Below, piece by piece: positions 1 through 5,862 of a DNA stretch of 7,541 nucleotides (the first letter of the stretch is position 1; every line of letters starts with the position of its first letter). The DNA comes from JBEKHI01 sp050012355 (lineage in GTDB: Bacteria; Actinomycetota; Actinomycetes; Streptosporangiales; Streptosporangiaceae). The DNA lies in assembly GCA_050012355.1 (NCBI GenBank), contig JBEKHI010000447.1, positions 1-7,541 on the forward strand, in the 5' to 3' direction. Below the pieces are notes generated by a model. It was not told the origin of the DNA. It made no database searches and saw nothing but the letters and a program-made list of their open reading frames with translations. A program made the translations under genes and the position numbers.

Positions 1-31
1 ATGTCAAGATGCGCATATAGGTGAGACCCGC

Positions 32-40
32 GGAGGGAGG
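32..40 (+). promoter_or_regulatory. ribosome binding site of the first gene
   Basis: Two overlapping GGAGG cores (32-36 and 36-40) precede the first gene. The second core lies 8 bases before ATG at 49; the first lies 6 bases before an in-frame GTG at 43. Either start could be used. I prefer ATG 49; the choice changes the protein by only two residues. The stretch before it (1-31) contains an AT-rich CATATAG (14-20) that could be a -10 element, but no convincing -35 lies within the window. Confidence 0.6.
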
Positions 41-48
41 GCGTGATC

Positions 49-945
49 ATGCAGGGTGACTCTGAGATCTTGCTTAGTGTCCATGCAGAAGGCCCGGCAG
101 CGGATGGTGGGCGGCTCCCCTTGGCCGAGATTGCGCGGATCGCGGCAGGGCTGCAAGTAACGCTTGAGCGTCTCGCGTTGGCGCTGACAGGTACCTACGT
201 TGCCCGTGGCCGCCGACCCCGGGATGTCGTCGAGGCCGTCCGCCTAGACTTGGCTGCTTTTAGGGCAGGGTCGGCGATCATCGACGTCATACGGTCCAAC
301 CGGCCCGAAGTGGCCGAAGGCGATTCGCTGCTCGCCGATTCGCTGCGGGCGCTTGAAGACGGCATCACCGCCATCCGAAAGGGCGGCCACCTTCCGTCTT
401 ACTTGACACCGCAGGTCGTGACCGGCCTCCGCGAACTCGCCGGAGGCATCAACGTCGGCAATCTCACCAGGATCAGCTTCGATCGTCCTGGTGGTGAGGC
501 ATTCGTCGTCGACGCTGTATTCCGTGACCGCTTGCGCAACGTGTCAACCCTTGGACCGGAGACAGAAGCTACGGTCGTGGGACGACTTCAGATGGGTGAC
601 TTTTCGCCCGCTGCGCTCAGATGCCGCATCGACACCTTCGCTGGCAGCGTCCTTGCCGATTTCGGTGACGAGCTCAGGGATGCGGTTCTAGACGCCATGG
701 ATCAGATGGTGATGGCGACTGGCACGGCAGAGATGCAGCCCGATGGATCGACCGTGCGTGTCCTCCACCTTTCAGCGCTTGAGCGCCTGCCGAGCGCGCG
801 AATGCTGCCGCTGGCAACTTTGCAGCGGCAACAGCACGTGTTGCCGGTAAGCAATATCTCAGAGCTCCGGGGCAGCACTGAGGACGGGGACGACTTCGAG
901 TCCTTCATGGAAGCAATCACCTCTGCCCGGCGGGGTGACAAGTGA
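49..945 (+). CDS. uncharacterised ~298-aa protein, partner of the PIN-domain RNase (candidate antitoxin)
   Basis: I do not recognise a named family. The protein is soluble, with no signal peptide or membrane segment. The N-terminal third (about residues 5-90) is helix-rich with LPLAEIARIAAGLQ and a conserved-looking VRLDLAAFRAGSAIIDV stretch. A middle section (about 95-150) looks like a linker plus helix. A C-terminal part (about 150-260) reads as a small beta-rich domain (VVGRLQMGDFS, LRCRIDTFAGSVLADF) followed by a helix and a VRVLHLSALE strand. The final ~40 residues are low in order and acidic (STEDGDDFESF). Its stop TGA overlaps the GTG start of the PIN gene by four bases (GTGA, 942-945), so the two are almost certainly one translationally coupled operon. 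In VapBC-like modules the upstream gene encodes the antitoxin, but usual VapB proteins are about 70-100 aa; this one is three times longer and shows no AbrB, MazE or ribbon-helix-helix signature. Antitoxin function is an inference from position only. The frame is intact. Confidence 0.85.
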   Translation: MQGDSEILLSVHAEGPAADGGRLPLAEIARIAAGLQVTLERLALALTGTYVARGRRPRDVVEAVRLDLAAFRAGSAIIDVIRSNRPEVAEGDSLLADSLRALEDGITAIRKGGHLPSYLTPQVVTGLRELAGGINVGNLTRISFDRPGGEAFVVDAVFRDRLRNVSTLGPETEATVVGRLQMGDFSPAALRCRIDTFAGSVLADFGDELRDAVLDAMDQMVMATGTAEMQPDGSTVRVLHLSALERLPSARMLPLATLQRQQHVLPVSNISELRGSTEDGDDFESFMEAITSARRGDK

Positions 946-1343
946 AGTACGTGGTCGTCGACACCGATGTTTTCTCGCTGCTGTTCCGCGGGCGGGATGT
1001 TGACCTGTACGGCCGCCACCTTGATGACGTGGTCCCGGTCCTGTCGTTTGTGTCCGTAGCGGAGCTGCACCACGGTGCAACGTACGCCGGCTGGGGCGAG
1101 CGGAGGCAACAGGCTCTCGAGGAGGCCATCCGCCGCTATGTGATCGCCCCCTACGATGAGGAGATGGCCAAGCTATGGGGGACTCTCAAGACGCAGGCCG
1201 TAAGAGCCGGGCATCCACTAGGGCAAAACACTCAGTCCAACGACCTGTGGGTGTGCGCTACCGCGATCTACCATGACGCCCCGCTCCTAACTGCCAACAG
1301 CCGCCATTTCGAAGACTTTCCCGGATTGTCCCTTCTGGCCTAG
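942..1343 (+). CDS. VapC-like PIN-domain ribonuclease
   Basis: A 133-aa protein of the usual VapC length with the PIN fold signature. The first acidic residue is in VVVDTDVFSLL (D7, with D9 nearby), the second in VSVAELHHG (E41), and the third in SNDLWVCATA (D101); the closing TANSRHFEDFPGLSLL (about 117-132) matches the conserved T-x-N...HF end of VapC proteins. PIN proteins are Mg2+/Mn2+-dependent RNases; family members cut tRNA, rRNA or mRNA and arrest growth when free of antitoxin. The GTG start overlaps the stop of the preceding gene by four bases, which points to coupled synthesis. All expected acidic residues are present, so the enzyme looks active. The partner is unusual in being ~300 aa. 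Confidence is high for the PIN fold and moderate for a true toxin role. Confidence 0.92.
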   Translation: MKYVVVDTDVFSLLFRGRDVDLYGRHLDDVVPVLSFVSVAELHHGATYAGWGERRQQALEEAIRRYVIAPYDEEMAKLWGTLKTQAVRAGHPLGQNTQSNDLWVCATAIYHDAPLLTANSRHFEDFPGLSLLA

Positions 1344-1350
1344 CCACTGA

Positions 1351-1686
1351 CGGACAGCCGGAGTGGACCCTGAACCAGACATGCTCGCCCGCGTCCGGCA
1401 AGCCGTCGCCGACCAGAGCGTCGGGAACGTAAGCTGGGAACTGGGAGCCGCCACTGACGTCCCGGCACTGGCGGCGCTACCGCGACACGATGACCGGTGC
1501 TGGGCTGGCTGTCACCGAAGCCAGTTACGACTACACAGACGAACTCGACCTCGATCATCTCGTCGGGAGCCCGTACTCCTCGCTGCCAGCCGGGCGGCTG
1601 CCGCCGGACCAACGATCAGCTGTCACCGCCCAGATCCGGGCGCCATCGCTGCGCACGCACCGTTCCCCTTAATCCGGCGCGGTTAA
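1351..1686 (+). pseudogene. class I SAM-dependent methyltransferase remnant
   Basis: The piece begins immediately after a stop in its frame (1348-1350), without motif I or the protein start. GVDPEPDMLARVRQ (from about 1360) is the acidic post-motif-I strand/helix of class I methyltransferases, followed by NVSWELGAATDVPALAAL. At about 1471-1480 the homology jumps in another frame to RYRDTMTGAGLAVTEA, YTDELDLDHLVG and LPAGRLPPDQR (1475 to about 1635), typical of the C-terminal region of such enzymes. Near 1635-1645 it appears to return to the first frame (AIAAHAPFPLI). The catalytic middle, with the usual LHW and GG motifs, is absent. So this is a relic with a 5' truncation, an internal deletion and a likely second frameshift. 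It lies 7 bases after the PIN gene and is not functional. Several short open frames cover it, but none is a plausible gene. Confidence 0.75.
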
Positions 1687-1749
1687 CCAGTCGTCATCCG
1701 CCTTGTGCACGGCGGTAATCACAGACTCGGTGATTTCGGCGTTGGAACG
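1687..1749. other. short tail-to-tail spacer between the methyltransferase relic and the HD gene
   Basis: A 63-bp spacer between converging genes. It contains a small inverted repeat, CCGCC (1698-1702) and GGCGG (1711-1715), with an 8-base loop and no T-run on either strand, so it is at best a weak terminator for the minus-strand HD gene. The minus-strand frame of the HD gene stays open for 26 codons past its stop (1749-1672). Confidence 0.3.
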
Positions 1750-2292
1750 TTACCCCACGTCCGGTTCGCCGTACGTGCTGACCATGGCGGTGAACGCCGC
1801 CTCCTTGTCCGCCCCGAACCGGCGGATGCTCGCCCGATAAGCGTCGGCGGTGAGGAAGACGGGCGGGTTGGTTTTGCTGTGGAATTTATCGGCGTACATC
1901 ACGAGCTCTTCTTCGCCGGTTTCCGCGAGGTAATCGGCGGGCGGAAGCGGTAGTCCTTGGCGGATCACGTCGTCAGCGGTGAGCCCGACTCCGGTGTGAT
2001 GCGACGCGAACCGGCAGATCGCCTCGGGGAGCCCTTCCTCGCGCAGCAGTTCGTAGCCAAGCAGCCCGTGACGGATGTAGTCCTCGTCGTGGAGGCGGTA
2101 TACGCCGACGTCGTGCAACAAGGAACCTGCGCGCACCAGATCCGAGTCCAGCGCGAGATGCCGCCGCGTGAGTAGCTGCTCTGCTATTGCGCACACGATC
2201 GCGCAGTGCGAATAGACGCGGTCGAGCGCTTCCGGGTTCGGCGCGTGTTTCTCATGCAGGGCAAGGATCTCTTCGTCCGTCGGGATCTGCAT
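1750..2292 (-). CDS. HD-domain metal-dependent hydrolase
   Basis: A 180-aa protein with the full HD metal-binding set: H29 (RVYSHCAIV), H60-D61 (SLLHDVGVYRL), H75 (YIRHGLLGYELL), H98-H99 (FASHHTGVG) and D135 (VMYADKFHSK). The arrangement H...HD...H...HH...D resembles the HDIG-type subgroup, which often binds two metals and hydrolyses phosphate esters or nucleotides; the substrate cannot be read from the sequence. No membrane segment or partner sensory domain is seen. The start ATG (2292-2290) is supported by the conserved IPTDEEILALHEKHAP N-terminus, although no strong Shine-Dalgarno sequence precedes it. It lies 21 bases after the dispanin frame on the same strand and may depend on that gene's promoter. 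The segment after the HD pair (VYRLHDEDYIRHG) may be short compared with relatives, but I cannot confirm this. The frame is intact and it is probably functional. Confidence 0.92.
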   Translation of the reverse strand: MQIPTDEEILALHEKHAPNPEALDRVYSHCAIVCAIAEQLLTRRHLALDSDLVRAGSLLHDVGVYRLHDEDYIRHGLLGYELLREEGLPEAICRFASHHTGVGLTADDVIRQGLPLPPADYLAETGEEELVMYADKFHSKTNPPVFLTADAYRASIRRFGADKEAAFTAMVSTYGEPDVG

Positions 2293-2313
2293 GAACGTGG
2301 AGCCTATTACGGG

Positions 2314-2685
2314 CTAACTGGTCGGCTGGCCACCTCGTGAGATCAGCCAGATCGCGAAGATCAGGCCGAGGACGTTGAAGATTGTGGCGGCGATCACCCA
2401 GGTAAGAGCGGACCGAGATGCCTTGAGCGCCCCCTGGGCGTCTCCTTTTTGCCACATGGACCGGACTCGCCGGGACTGAGCTCTGGCGACCAATCCGAGA
2501 GGCAGCCCGATAATGAGGCTGAAGAAGATGCCGCCGATAATGGCGGCGGTTGCCCAGACCCGGTAGTCAGGCGGGACTGGCCCCTGCTAGGCGCCCTACG
2601 AAGGCCCGGCCGCGTATGTGGGTTCACCGTACTCTCCCTGGGCCGGGTCATCCGGTATCGATCCCTGGAAGTCTTGATAGCTCAC
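2314..2685 (-). pseudogene. dispanin/CD225 (IFITM-like) small membrane protein with two in-frame amber stops
   Basis: Read from GTG 2685 the frame encodes 123 positions. A Gly/Pro-rich acidic tail (MSYQDFQGSIPDDPAQG, about 1-29) precedes a CD225-type core: PPDYRVWATAAIIGG (38-52), a first hydrophobic segment (about 44-67, SLIIGLPLGLVA), the cytoplasmic loop with RVRSMWQKGDAQGALKASR (73-91) and a second hydrophobic segment (about 96-115). The loop pattern, with a G-D pair followed by A...AS+, is diagnostic of the CD225/dispanin family; bacterial members are small two-helix membrane proteins of mostly unknown role. Codons 30 and 33 are both TAG (2598-2596 and 2589-2587), exactly in the linker before the core, and everything after remains in frame to TAG 2316-2314. 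No start codon lies between the stops and the first helix, so reinitiation could not restore it. A good AGAGG lies 9 bases before GTG. Recently inactivated gene, or recoded; the former is far more likely. Confidence 0.72.
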
Positions 2686-2693
2686 GTCCGCGT

Positions 2694-2700
2694 TCCTCTC
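2694..2700 (-). promoter_or_regulatory. ribosome binding site of the dispanin frame
   Basis: The minus strand reads GAGAGGA about 9 bases before GTG 2685. It supports that start and shows the gene was once translated normally. Confidence 0.45.
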
Positions 2701-2809
2701 GCCAGCCTGCCTTTACGCGCCGTACTGGGATGTAGCGGCCGTTTCAGGCCAACAGCCTAAGTCTTTTCAGAAGGGAGCGGGTTCCCGGGTGCGGCCCGGC
2801 CACGCCGAG

Positions 2810-2822
2810 CATACTGGCAGCA
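2810..2822 (+). promoter_or_regulatory. probable leaderless promoter (-10 CATACT) of the VOC gene
   Basis: CATACT (2810-2815) ends 7 bases before the A of ATG 2822, the spacing expected if transcription begins on the start codon itself. No Shine-Dalgarno sequence is present just before this ATG, and leaderless mRNAs are common in actinobacteria. The -35 region is not convincing. The same layout occurs before the regulator gene at 4283. Confidence 0.4.
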
Positions 2823-3193
2823 TGCCTGTCCGACTCCATCACATCGTGGTTGACGCTCACGACCTGCCCACACTAGCCCGGTTCTGGACCCAGGCGCTCG
2901 GCTGGAAGGTCTTGTCCGAGCGTGAGCGCGAGATCGTCATCGGCCCGGACGAGAACGCGCTGGTCGGCATGTGCTTCATGCCGGTCACCGATCCGAAGAC
3001 GGTCAAGAACCGCGTGCACCTCGACCTGACGAGCAGCGCGCAAGACCGCGACCAGGAGATCGAGCGGCTGCTCGCGCTCGGGGCACGCCGCGTCGATATC
3101 GGACAGACCGGCGAAGAGTCCTGGACAGTACTGGCCGACCCCGAGGGAAACGAGTTCTGCGTGATACGCCCGAAGGAAACGCTCATCCGGTAA
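2822..3193 (+). CDS. VOC-superfamily (glyoxalase-like) protein
   Basis: A 123-aa single-domain protein of the vicinal-oxygen-chelate fold, most like the Glyoxalase_6 group common in actinomycetes. The first beta-alpha-beta module is RLHHIVVDAHDLPTLARFWTQALGWKV (residues 4-30); the second has NRVHLDLT (63-70), a helix with ERLLALGARRVD (81-92) and the closing WTVLADPEGNEFCVI (101-115). H7, H66 and E111 occupy the positions used for metal binding in VOC enzymes. Members include glyoxalases, dioxygenases and resistance proteins, so the reaction is unknown. ATG 2822 fits the usual N-terminus; an in-frame GTG at 2789, preceded by AGGGAG, would add 11 residues unlike the family. It ends 3 bases before the stop of the converging epimerase gene. 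Confidence 0.9.
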   Translation: MPVRLHHIVVDAHDLPTLARFWTQALGWKVLSEREREIVIGPDENALVGMCFMPVTDPKTVKNRVHLDLTSSAQDRDQEIERLLALGARRVDIGQTGEESWTVLADPEGNEFCVIRPKETLIR

Positions 3194-3196
3194 CGC

Positions 3197-4183
3197 TCAG
3201 CGCACGCCGGGAGTAGCGATCGCCTGGCCGCCGACGTCCGCCTGGCCGTTAGCGACGAGCCAGGCCAGTGCCTCTTGCAAGGCGTCGAGGGAGCTGTACC
3301 TTGGCGCGTAGCCGAGCACGGCACGGGCGCGGGCGATGCTGGCGGCGATGCTGCGCGCGGTGTGCTCGCGGGTGACGTTGGCCTGCTCGGGTCCGGCCCG
3401 GCGGGTGAACTCCTCCCAGCTAACGAAGTCGAGCGCCGGTTCCCGGCCGAACCACCCGGCCACCCCAGCCGCCAAGCCTCGCTGGGTCATCGCTTGCTCG
3501 GCCACGACGTGGAAGCTCGCCCCGATCGCCGCCGGAGACGACAACGCAAGCTCGAACGCCTGGGCCACGTCGTCGGCGTGCACGTGATGCAGGACGCCGA
3601 GCCCGTTGTCGGGCAGGGTGAGCGGGGTACCCGTCGCCAACTGCGTCCACGCGGCGGGATCCAGGTTCCCAGCCGGGGTGATGACCGGCCAGCCCGGCCC
3701 GCTGATGTGACCGGGGTGCAGCACCACGGCGGGTACTCCCCCGTCGCTGGTCTCCTGATGCAGCAACCGCTCGATCGCGGCTTTGCCGGTGCCGTACTCG
3801 CCGTAGGCGGTGCGGGGCTCGTCCTCGGTCACCGGCACCCGCAGCGCGGAGCCGTGCACCCAGATGGTCCCGCAGTGCACCAGCAGCGGGCTCGACGGGC
3901 GCAACGCCTCGACCAGTTGCCGGGCCGACGCCTCGGTGAAGCAGATGAGGTCGATCACCACCTCCGGACGCAGCGACGCCACCCGGTCCCCGAAGGTTCC
4001 CGCCGCGTCCTCCGCCTCCCGGTCAGCCGTGACCGTGGTCACCTGCTCCCATTCCGGGCTCGCTTGATAGGGACCGCGGGTACCCCGGCTCACGGCGACT
4101 ACCTCATGACCACCACGCACCAGTCGCGGCACGAGGTACGTGCCAATATGCCCGGTCGCTCCGATGACAACTACCCGGCTCAT
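3197..4183 (-). CDS. NAD(P)-dependent epimerase/dehydratase family protein (extended SDR-like)
   Basis: A 328-aa protein with a Rossmann fold: VVVIGATGHIGTYL at the N-terminus (GxxGxxG, residues 8-14), VVAVSRG closing the second strand (28-34), DLICF (78-82), the active-site tyrosine and lysine in EYGTGK (Y130, K134), HPGHISGPG (156-164) and a substrate-side motif LHHVHADDVAQAF (198-210). Length and motifs fit the epimerase/isoflavone-reductase-like extended SDRs, which act on sugars or small carbonyl compounds; the substrate is not evident. The frame stays open far upstream (to about 4816), but that part lies over the regulator gene. ATG 4183, with GGAGAAGGGTGAGG directly before it, starts exactly at the Rossmann strand and is the right start. 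The gene is divergent from the regulator/aldo-keto reductase pair across 99 bp and is probably controlled from that shared region. Confidence 0.92.
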   Translation of the reverse strand: MSRVVVIGATGHIGTYLVPRLVRGGHEVVAVSRGTRGPYQASPEWEQVTTVTADREAEDAAGTFGDRVASLRPEVVIDLICFTEASARQLVEALRPSSPLLVHCGTIWVHGSALRVPVTEDEPRTAYGEYGTGKAAIERLLHQETSDGGVPAVVLHPGHISGPGWPVITPAGNLDPAAWTQLATGTPLTLPDNGLGVLHHVHADDVAQAFELALSSPAAIGASFHVVAEQAMTQRGLAAGVAGWFGREPALDFVSWEEFTRRAGPEQANVTREHTARSIAASIARARAVLGYAPRYSSLDALQEALAWLVANGQADVGGQAIATPGVR

Positions 4184-4213
4184 CCTCACCCTTCTCCGGT
4201 GGACCACACCGAA

Positions 4214-4229
4214 ATCATCTTCGCATGAT
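4214..4229. promoter_or_regulatory. small inverted repeat in the divergent promoter region
   Basis: ATCAT (4214-4218) and ATGAT (4225-4229) form a 5-6-5 inverted repeat in the centre of the 99-bp region between the divergent epimerase and regulator genes. It overlaps a possible minus-strand -10 (GATGAT, 4219-4214), with TTACTG (4241-4236) 16 bases upstream. It is a reasonable candidate site for the adjacent XRE-type regulator, but the arms are short and could arise by chance. Confidence 0.3.
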
Positions 4230-4270
4230 CCTGGCAGTAACAGGGCCACGCTGGCCGCCGGGCCGAATGC

Positions 4271-4283
4271 CAGACTTGGGACA
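4271..4283 (+). promoter_or_regulatory. probable leaderless promoter (-10 CAGACT) of the regulator gene
   Basis: CAGACT (4271-4276) is followed by six bases and then ATG 4283, the same geometry as CATACT before the VOC gene. There is no Shine-Dalgarno sequence (the bases before ATG are TTGGGAC), so a leaderless transcript is likely. The -35 is not recognisable. Confidence 0.35.
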
Positions 4284-4888
4284 TGGCGGAACCGAATGAG
4301 CTCGGCGCGTTCCTGCGGGCACGCCGGGCCCGCGGGCGACCCGGCGACGTCGGTCTGCCGTCCGGCACCGGGACGCGGCGGACATCCGGGCTGCGGCGCG
4401 AGGAGATCTCCGCTCTCGCTGGCCTGTCCATCGACTACTACATCCGCCTTGAGCAGGGAAAAGAGTCCAATCCGAGCGGCCCCATCCTGGATGGGATCGC
4501 CCACGCCCTGCGGCTGAACGACGAGGAGCACGCCCACCTGTACGCGCTCGCCAACCACGTGGCTGGACGCGCGGCCCAGGCTGTCTCGCCGGTAAGCCGG
4601 GTCGTCCGGCCCGGTGTCCGCCAGCTCCTGGAAACGGTCCGGCCGTGCCCGTCGTACGTGCTCACCCGGACCAGCGACGTGCGGCAACGACGGGGTGAAC
4701 CCAAGACGTTCCGGCATCCGCGGGTCGGCGACTTCACCTTGACCTACGAGGTGCTCTACCTGACTGACGGCCAGCGGATGAGCGTCTACCAGGCCGAACC
4801 GGGAACCCGCGGCCACGACGCGCTGACCTTGCTGTCCATGATCGCCAATGGCGACGAGCTGCGAACCGAGACGGAGCAGAAATCATGA
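4283..4888 (+). CDS. XRE-family regulator with MmyB-like domain, internally shortened
   Basis: A 201-aa protein. NELGAFLRARRAR (5-17), RRTSGLRREEISALAGLSIDYY (32-53) and RLEQGKESNPS (55-65) form the helix-turn-helix of the family whose C-terminal part is the MmyB-like ligand-binding domain; relatives are about 270-290 aa. Here VRPGVRQLLETV..PSYVLTRTSDV (108-133), the start of that domain, runs straight into RQRRGEPKTFRHPRVGDFTLTYEVL (134-158), which belongs to its end. Roughly 70-90 residues of the middle, where a ligand would be held, are missing, yet the frame is kept. DNA binding is probably preserved; ligand sensing probably is not. The stop overlaps the aldo/keto reductase start (ATGA, 4885-4888), so the two are co-translated. 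This regulator usually controls its neighbouring redox gene and itself. ATG 4283 fits the family N-terminus. Confidence 0.88.
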   Translation: MAEPNELGAFLRARRARGRPGDVGLPSGTGTRRTSGLRREEISALAGLSIDYYIRLEQGKESNPSGPILDGIAHALRLNDEEHAHLYALANHVAGRAAQAVSPVSRVVRPGVRQLLETVRPCPSYVLTRTSDVRQRRGEPKTFRHPRVGDFTLTYEVLYLTDGQRMSVYQAEPGTRGHDALTLLSMIANGDELRTETEQKS

Positions 4889-5862
4889 TGCACATCAAGC
4901 TCGGGGATCTGGACGTAGCCCGGATTGGCCTGGGCTGCATGGGGATGTCCGCCGCCTATACCGGCGCGGGCAGCGATGACGACGGGTCCGTCCGCACCAT
5001 CCACCGGGCACTGGACCTCGGAGTCACCTTCTTCGACACCGCCGAGAGCTACGGGCCGTTCGTTAACGAGGAACTCCTCGGCCGCGCCATCAAGGGCCAC
5101 CGCGACGAGGTCGCGCTGGCCACCAAGTTCGGCCGCATCTCACACGCGCGCGGTGGCGTCCGGGCTCTCGACAGCAGCCCGGCGAATATCCGCGCCGCGG
5201 CCGAAGGTTCCCTCAAGCGGCTGGGCACCGATCACATCGACCTTTACTACCAGCACCGGGTCGATCCCAGCACACCAATCGAGGACACGATCGGCGCGCT
5301 GGCCGAACTGGTAGCCGAGGGCAAGGTCCGCCACATCGGCCTGTCCGCGGCCGGATCCGCCACGATCCGCCGAGCGCACGCCGTGCACCCGGTCACCGCG
5401 CTGCAATCGGAATACTCCTTGTGGACCCGCGATCCCGAAGCGGAAGTGCTCCCACTGCTGCGCGAGCTCGGCATCGGCTTGGTGCCGTTCTCACCGCTGG
5501 GGCATGGCTTCCTGACCGGGCAGATCCGTTCGACCGAGCAGTTCGGCGACCGCGACTGGCGTAAGAACAACCCGCGTTTCACCGGTGAGAACTTCCAGCG
5601 CAACCTGCGCATCGCCGACGAGGTTCAAGCGGTCGCCGCCGCGGCCGATGCCACGCCGGCACAGGTGGCCCTAGCTTGGCTGCTAGCCAAAGGAGATGAC
5701 ATCGCCCCGATCCCCGGCACCAGAAGAGTCTCGCGCGTCGAGGAAAACACCGCGGCCGACAGTATCGAGCTGACCACCGAACAGATCGCCGCGCTCGACA
5801 ACCTCACCCCACCCGCCGGCGACCACCACGAAGAAGCGGACATGCGGCTGCTCGGCCGCTAG
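4885..5862 (+). CDS. aldo/keto reductase
   Basis: A 325-aa NADPH-dependent oxidoreductase of the TIM-barrel aldo/keto reductase superfamily, which reduces aldehydes and ketones. The catalytic tetrad is visible: D51 (TFFDTAESYG), Y56 in the same motif, K81 (LATKFGRIS) and H124 (YYQHRVDP). Other family marks are VARIGLGCMGMS (11-22), KVRHIGLS (147-154), QSEYSLW (174-180), PFSPLGHGFLTG (201-212) and the cofactor-binding PIPGTRRVSRVEENTAA (275-291). The full family length is present and the frame is intact. The first ATG (4885) overlaps the regulator stop by four bases; ATG 4888 one codon later would also serve. The gene probably responds to the upstream regulator. Its TAG stop shares the CTAG at 5859-5862 with the stop of the opposing methyltransferase. 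The substrate is unknown. Confidence 0.95.
   Translation: MMHIKLGDLDVARIGLGCMGMSAAYTGAGSDDDGSVRTIHRALDLGVTFFDTAESYGPFVNEELLGRAIKGHRDEVALATKFGRISHARGGVRALDSSPANIRAAAEGSLKRLGTDHIDLYYQHRVDPSTPIEDTIGALAELVAEGKVRHIGLSAAGSATIRRAHAVHPVTALQSEYSLWTRDPEAEVLPLLRELGIGLVPFSPLGHGFLTGQIRSTEQFGDRDWRKNNPRFTGENFQRNLRIADEVQAVAAAADATPAQVALAWLLAKGDDIAPIPGTRRVSRVEENTAADSIELTTEQIAALDNLTPPAGDHHEEADMRLLGR

Noticed and set aside
702..1109. Minus-strand open frame across the junction of the first two genes.
   Set aside because: It has no family-like features and is the shadow of two coupled genes with clear coding character.
1321..1361. Possible terminator hairpin at the end of the PIN gene (CCGG/TGTCC pairing with GGACA/CCGG).
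   Set aside because: The stem is interrupted, the loop is about 20 bases and there is no T-run; it is too weak to call.
2587..2598. Amber recoding (suppressor tRNA or pyrrolysine-like readthrough), since the extra stops in the dispanin and peptidase frames are all TAG.
   Set aside because: TAG is the genuine stop of the PIN RNase, the aldo/keto reductase, the methyltransferase and the dispanin frame itself, and the peptidase also has a deletion and frameshift. Ordinary nonsense mutation explains the data better.
2394..2760. Other open frames on both strands over the dispanin region.
   Set aside because: They contain no recognisable sequence, while the minus-strand frame through the two TAG codons shows a complete CD225 pattern.
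2789..2821. Upstream GTG start for the VOC protein.
   Set aside because: It would add 11 residues not typical for the family; ATG 2822 has the expected N-terminus and a well-placed -10 box.
3275..4228. Long plus-strand open frame (317 aa) opposite the epimerase.
   Set aside because: Its composition (Arg/Gly/Pro/His-rich, no motifs) is typical of the antisense of a high-GC gene; the minus strand carries clear SDR motifs.
4184..4816. N-terminal extension of the epimerase frame by about 210 residues.
   Set aside because: It lies over the well-supported regulator gene on the other strand, has no domain content, and the Rossmann strand with a good ribosome binding site begins at 4183.
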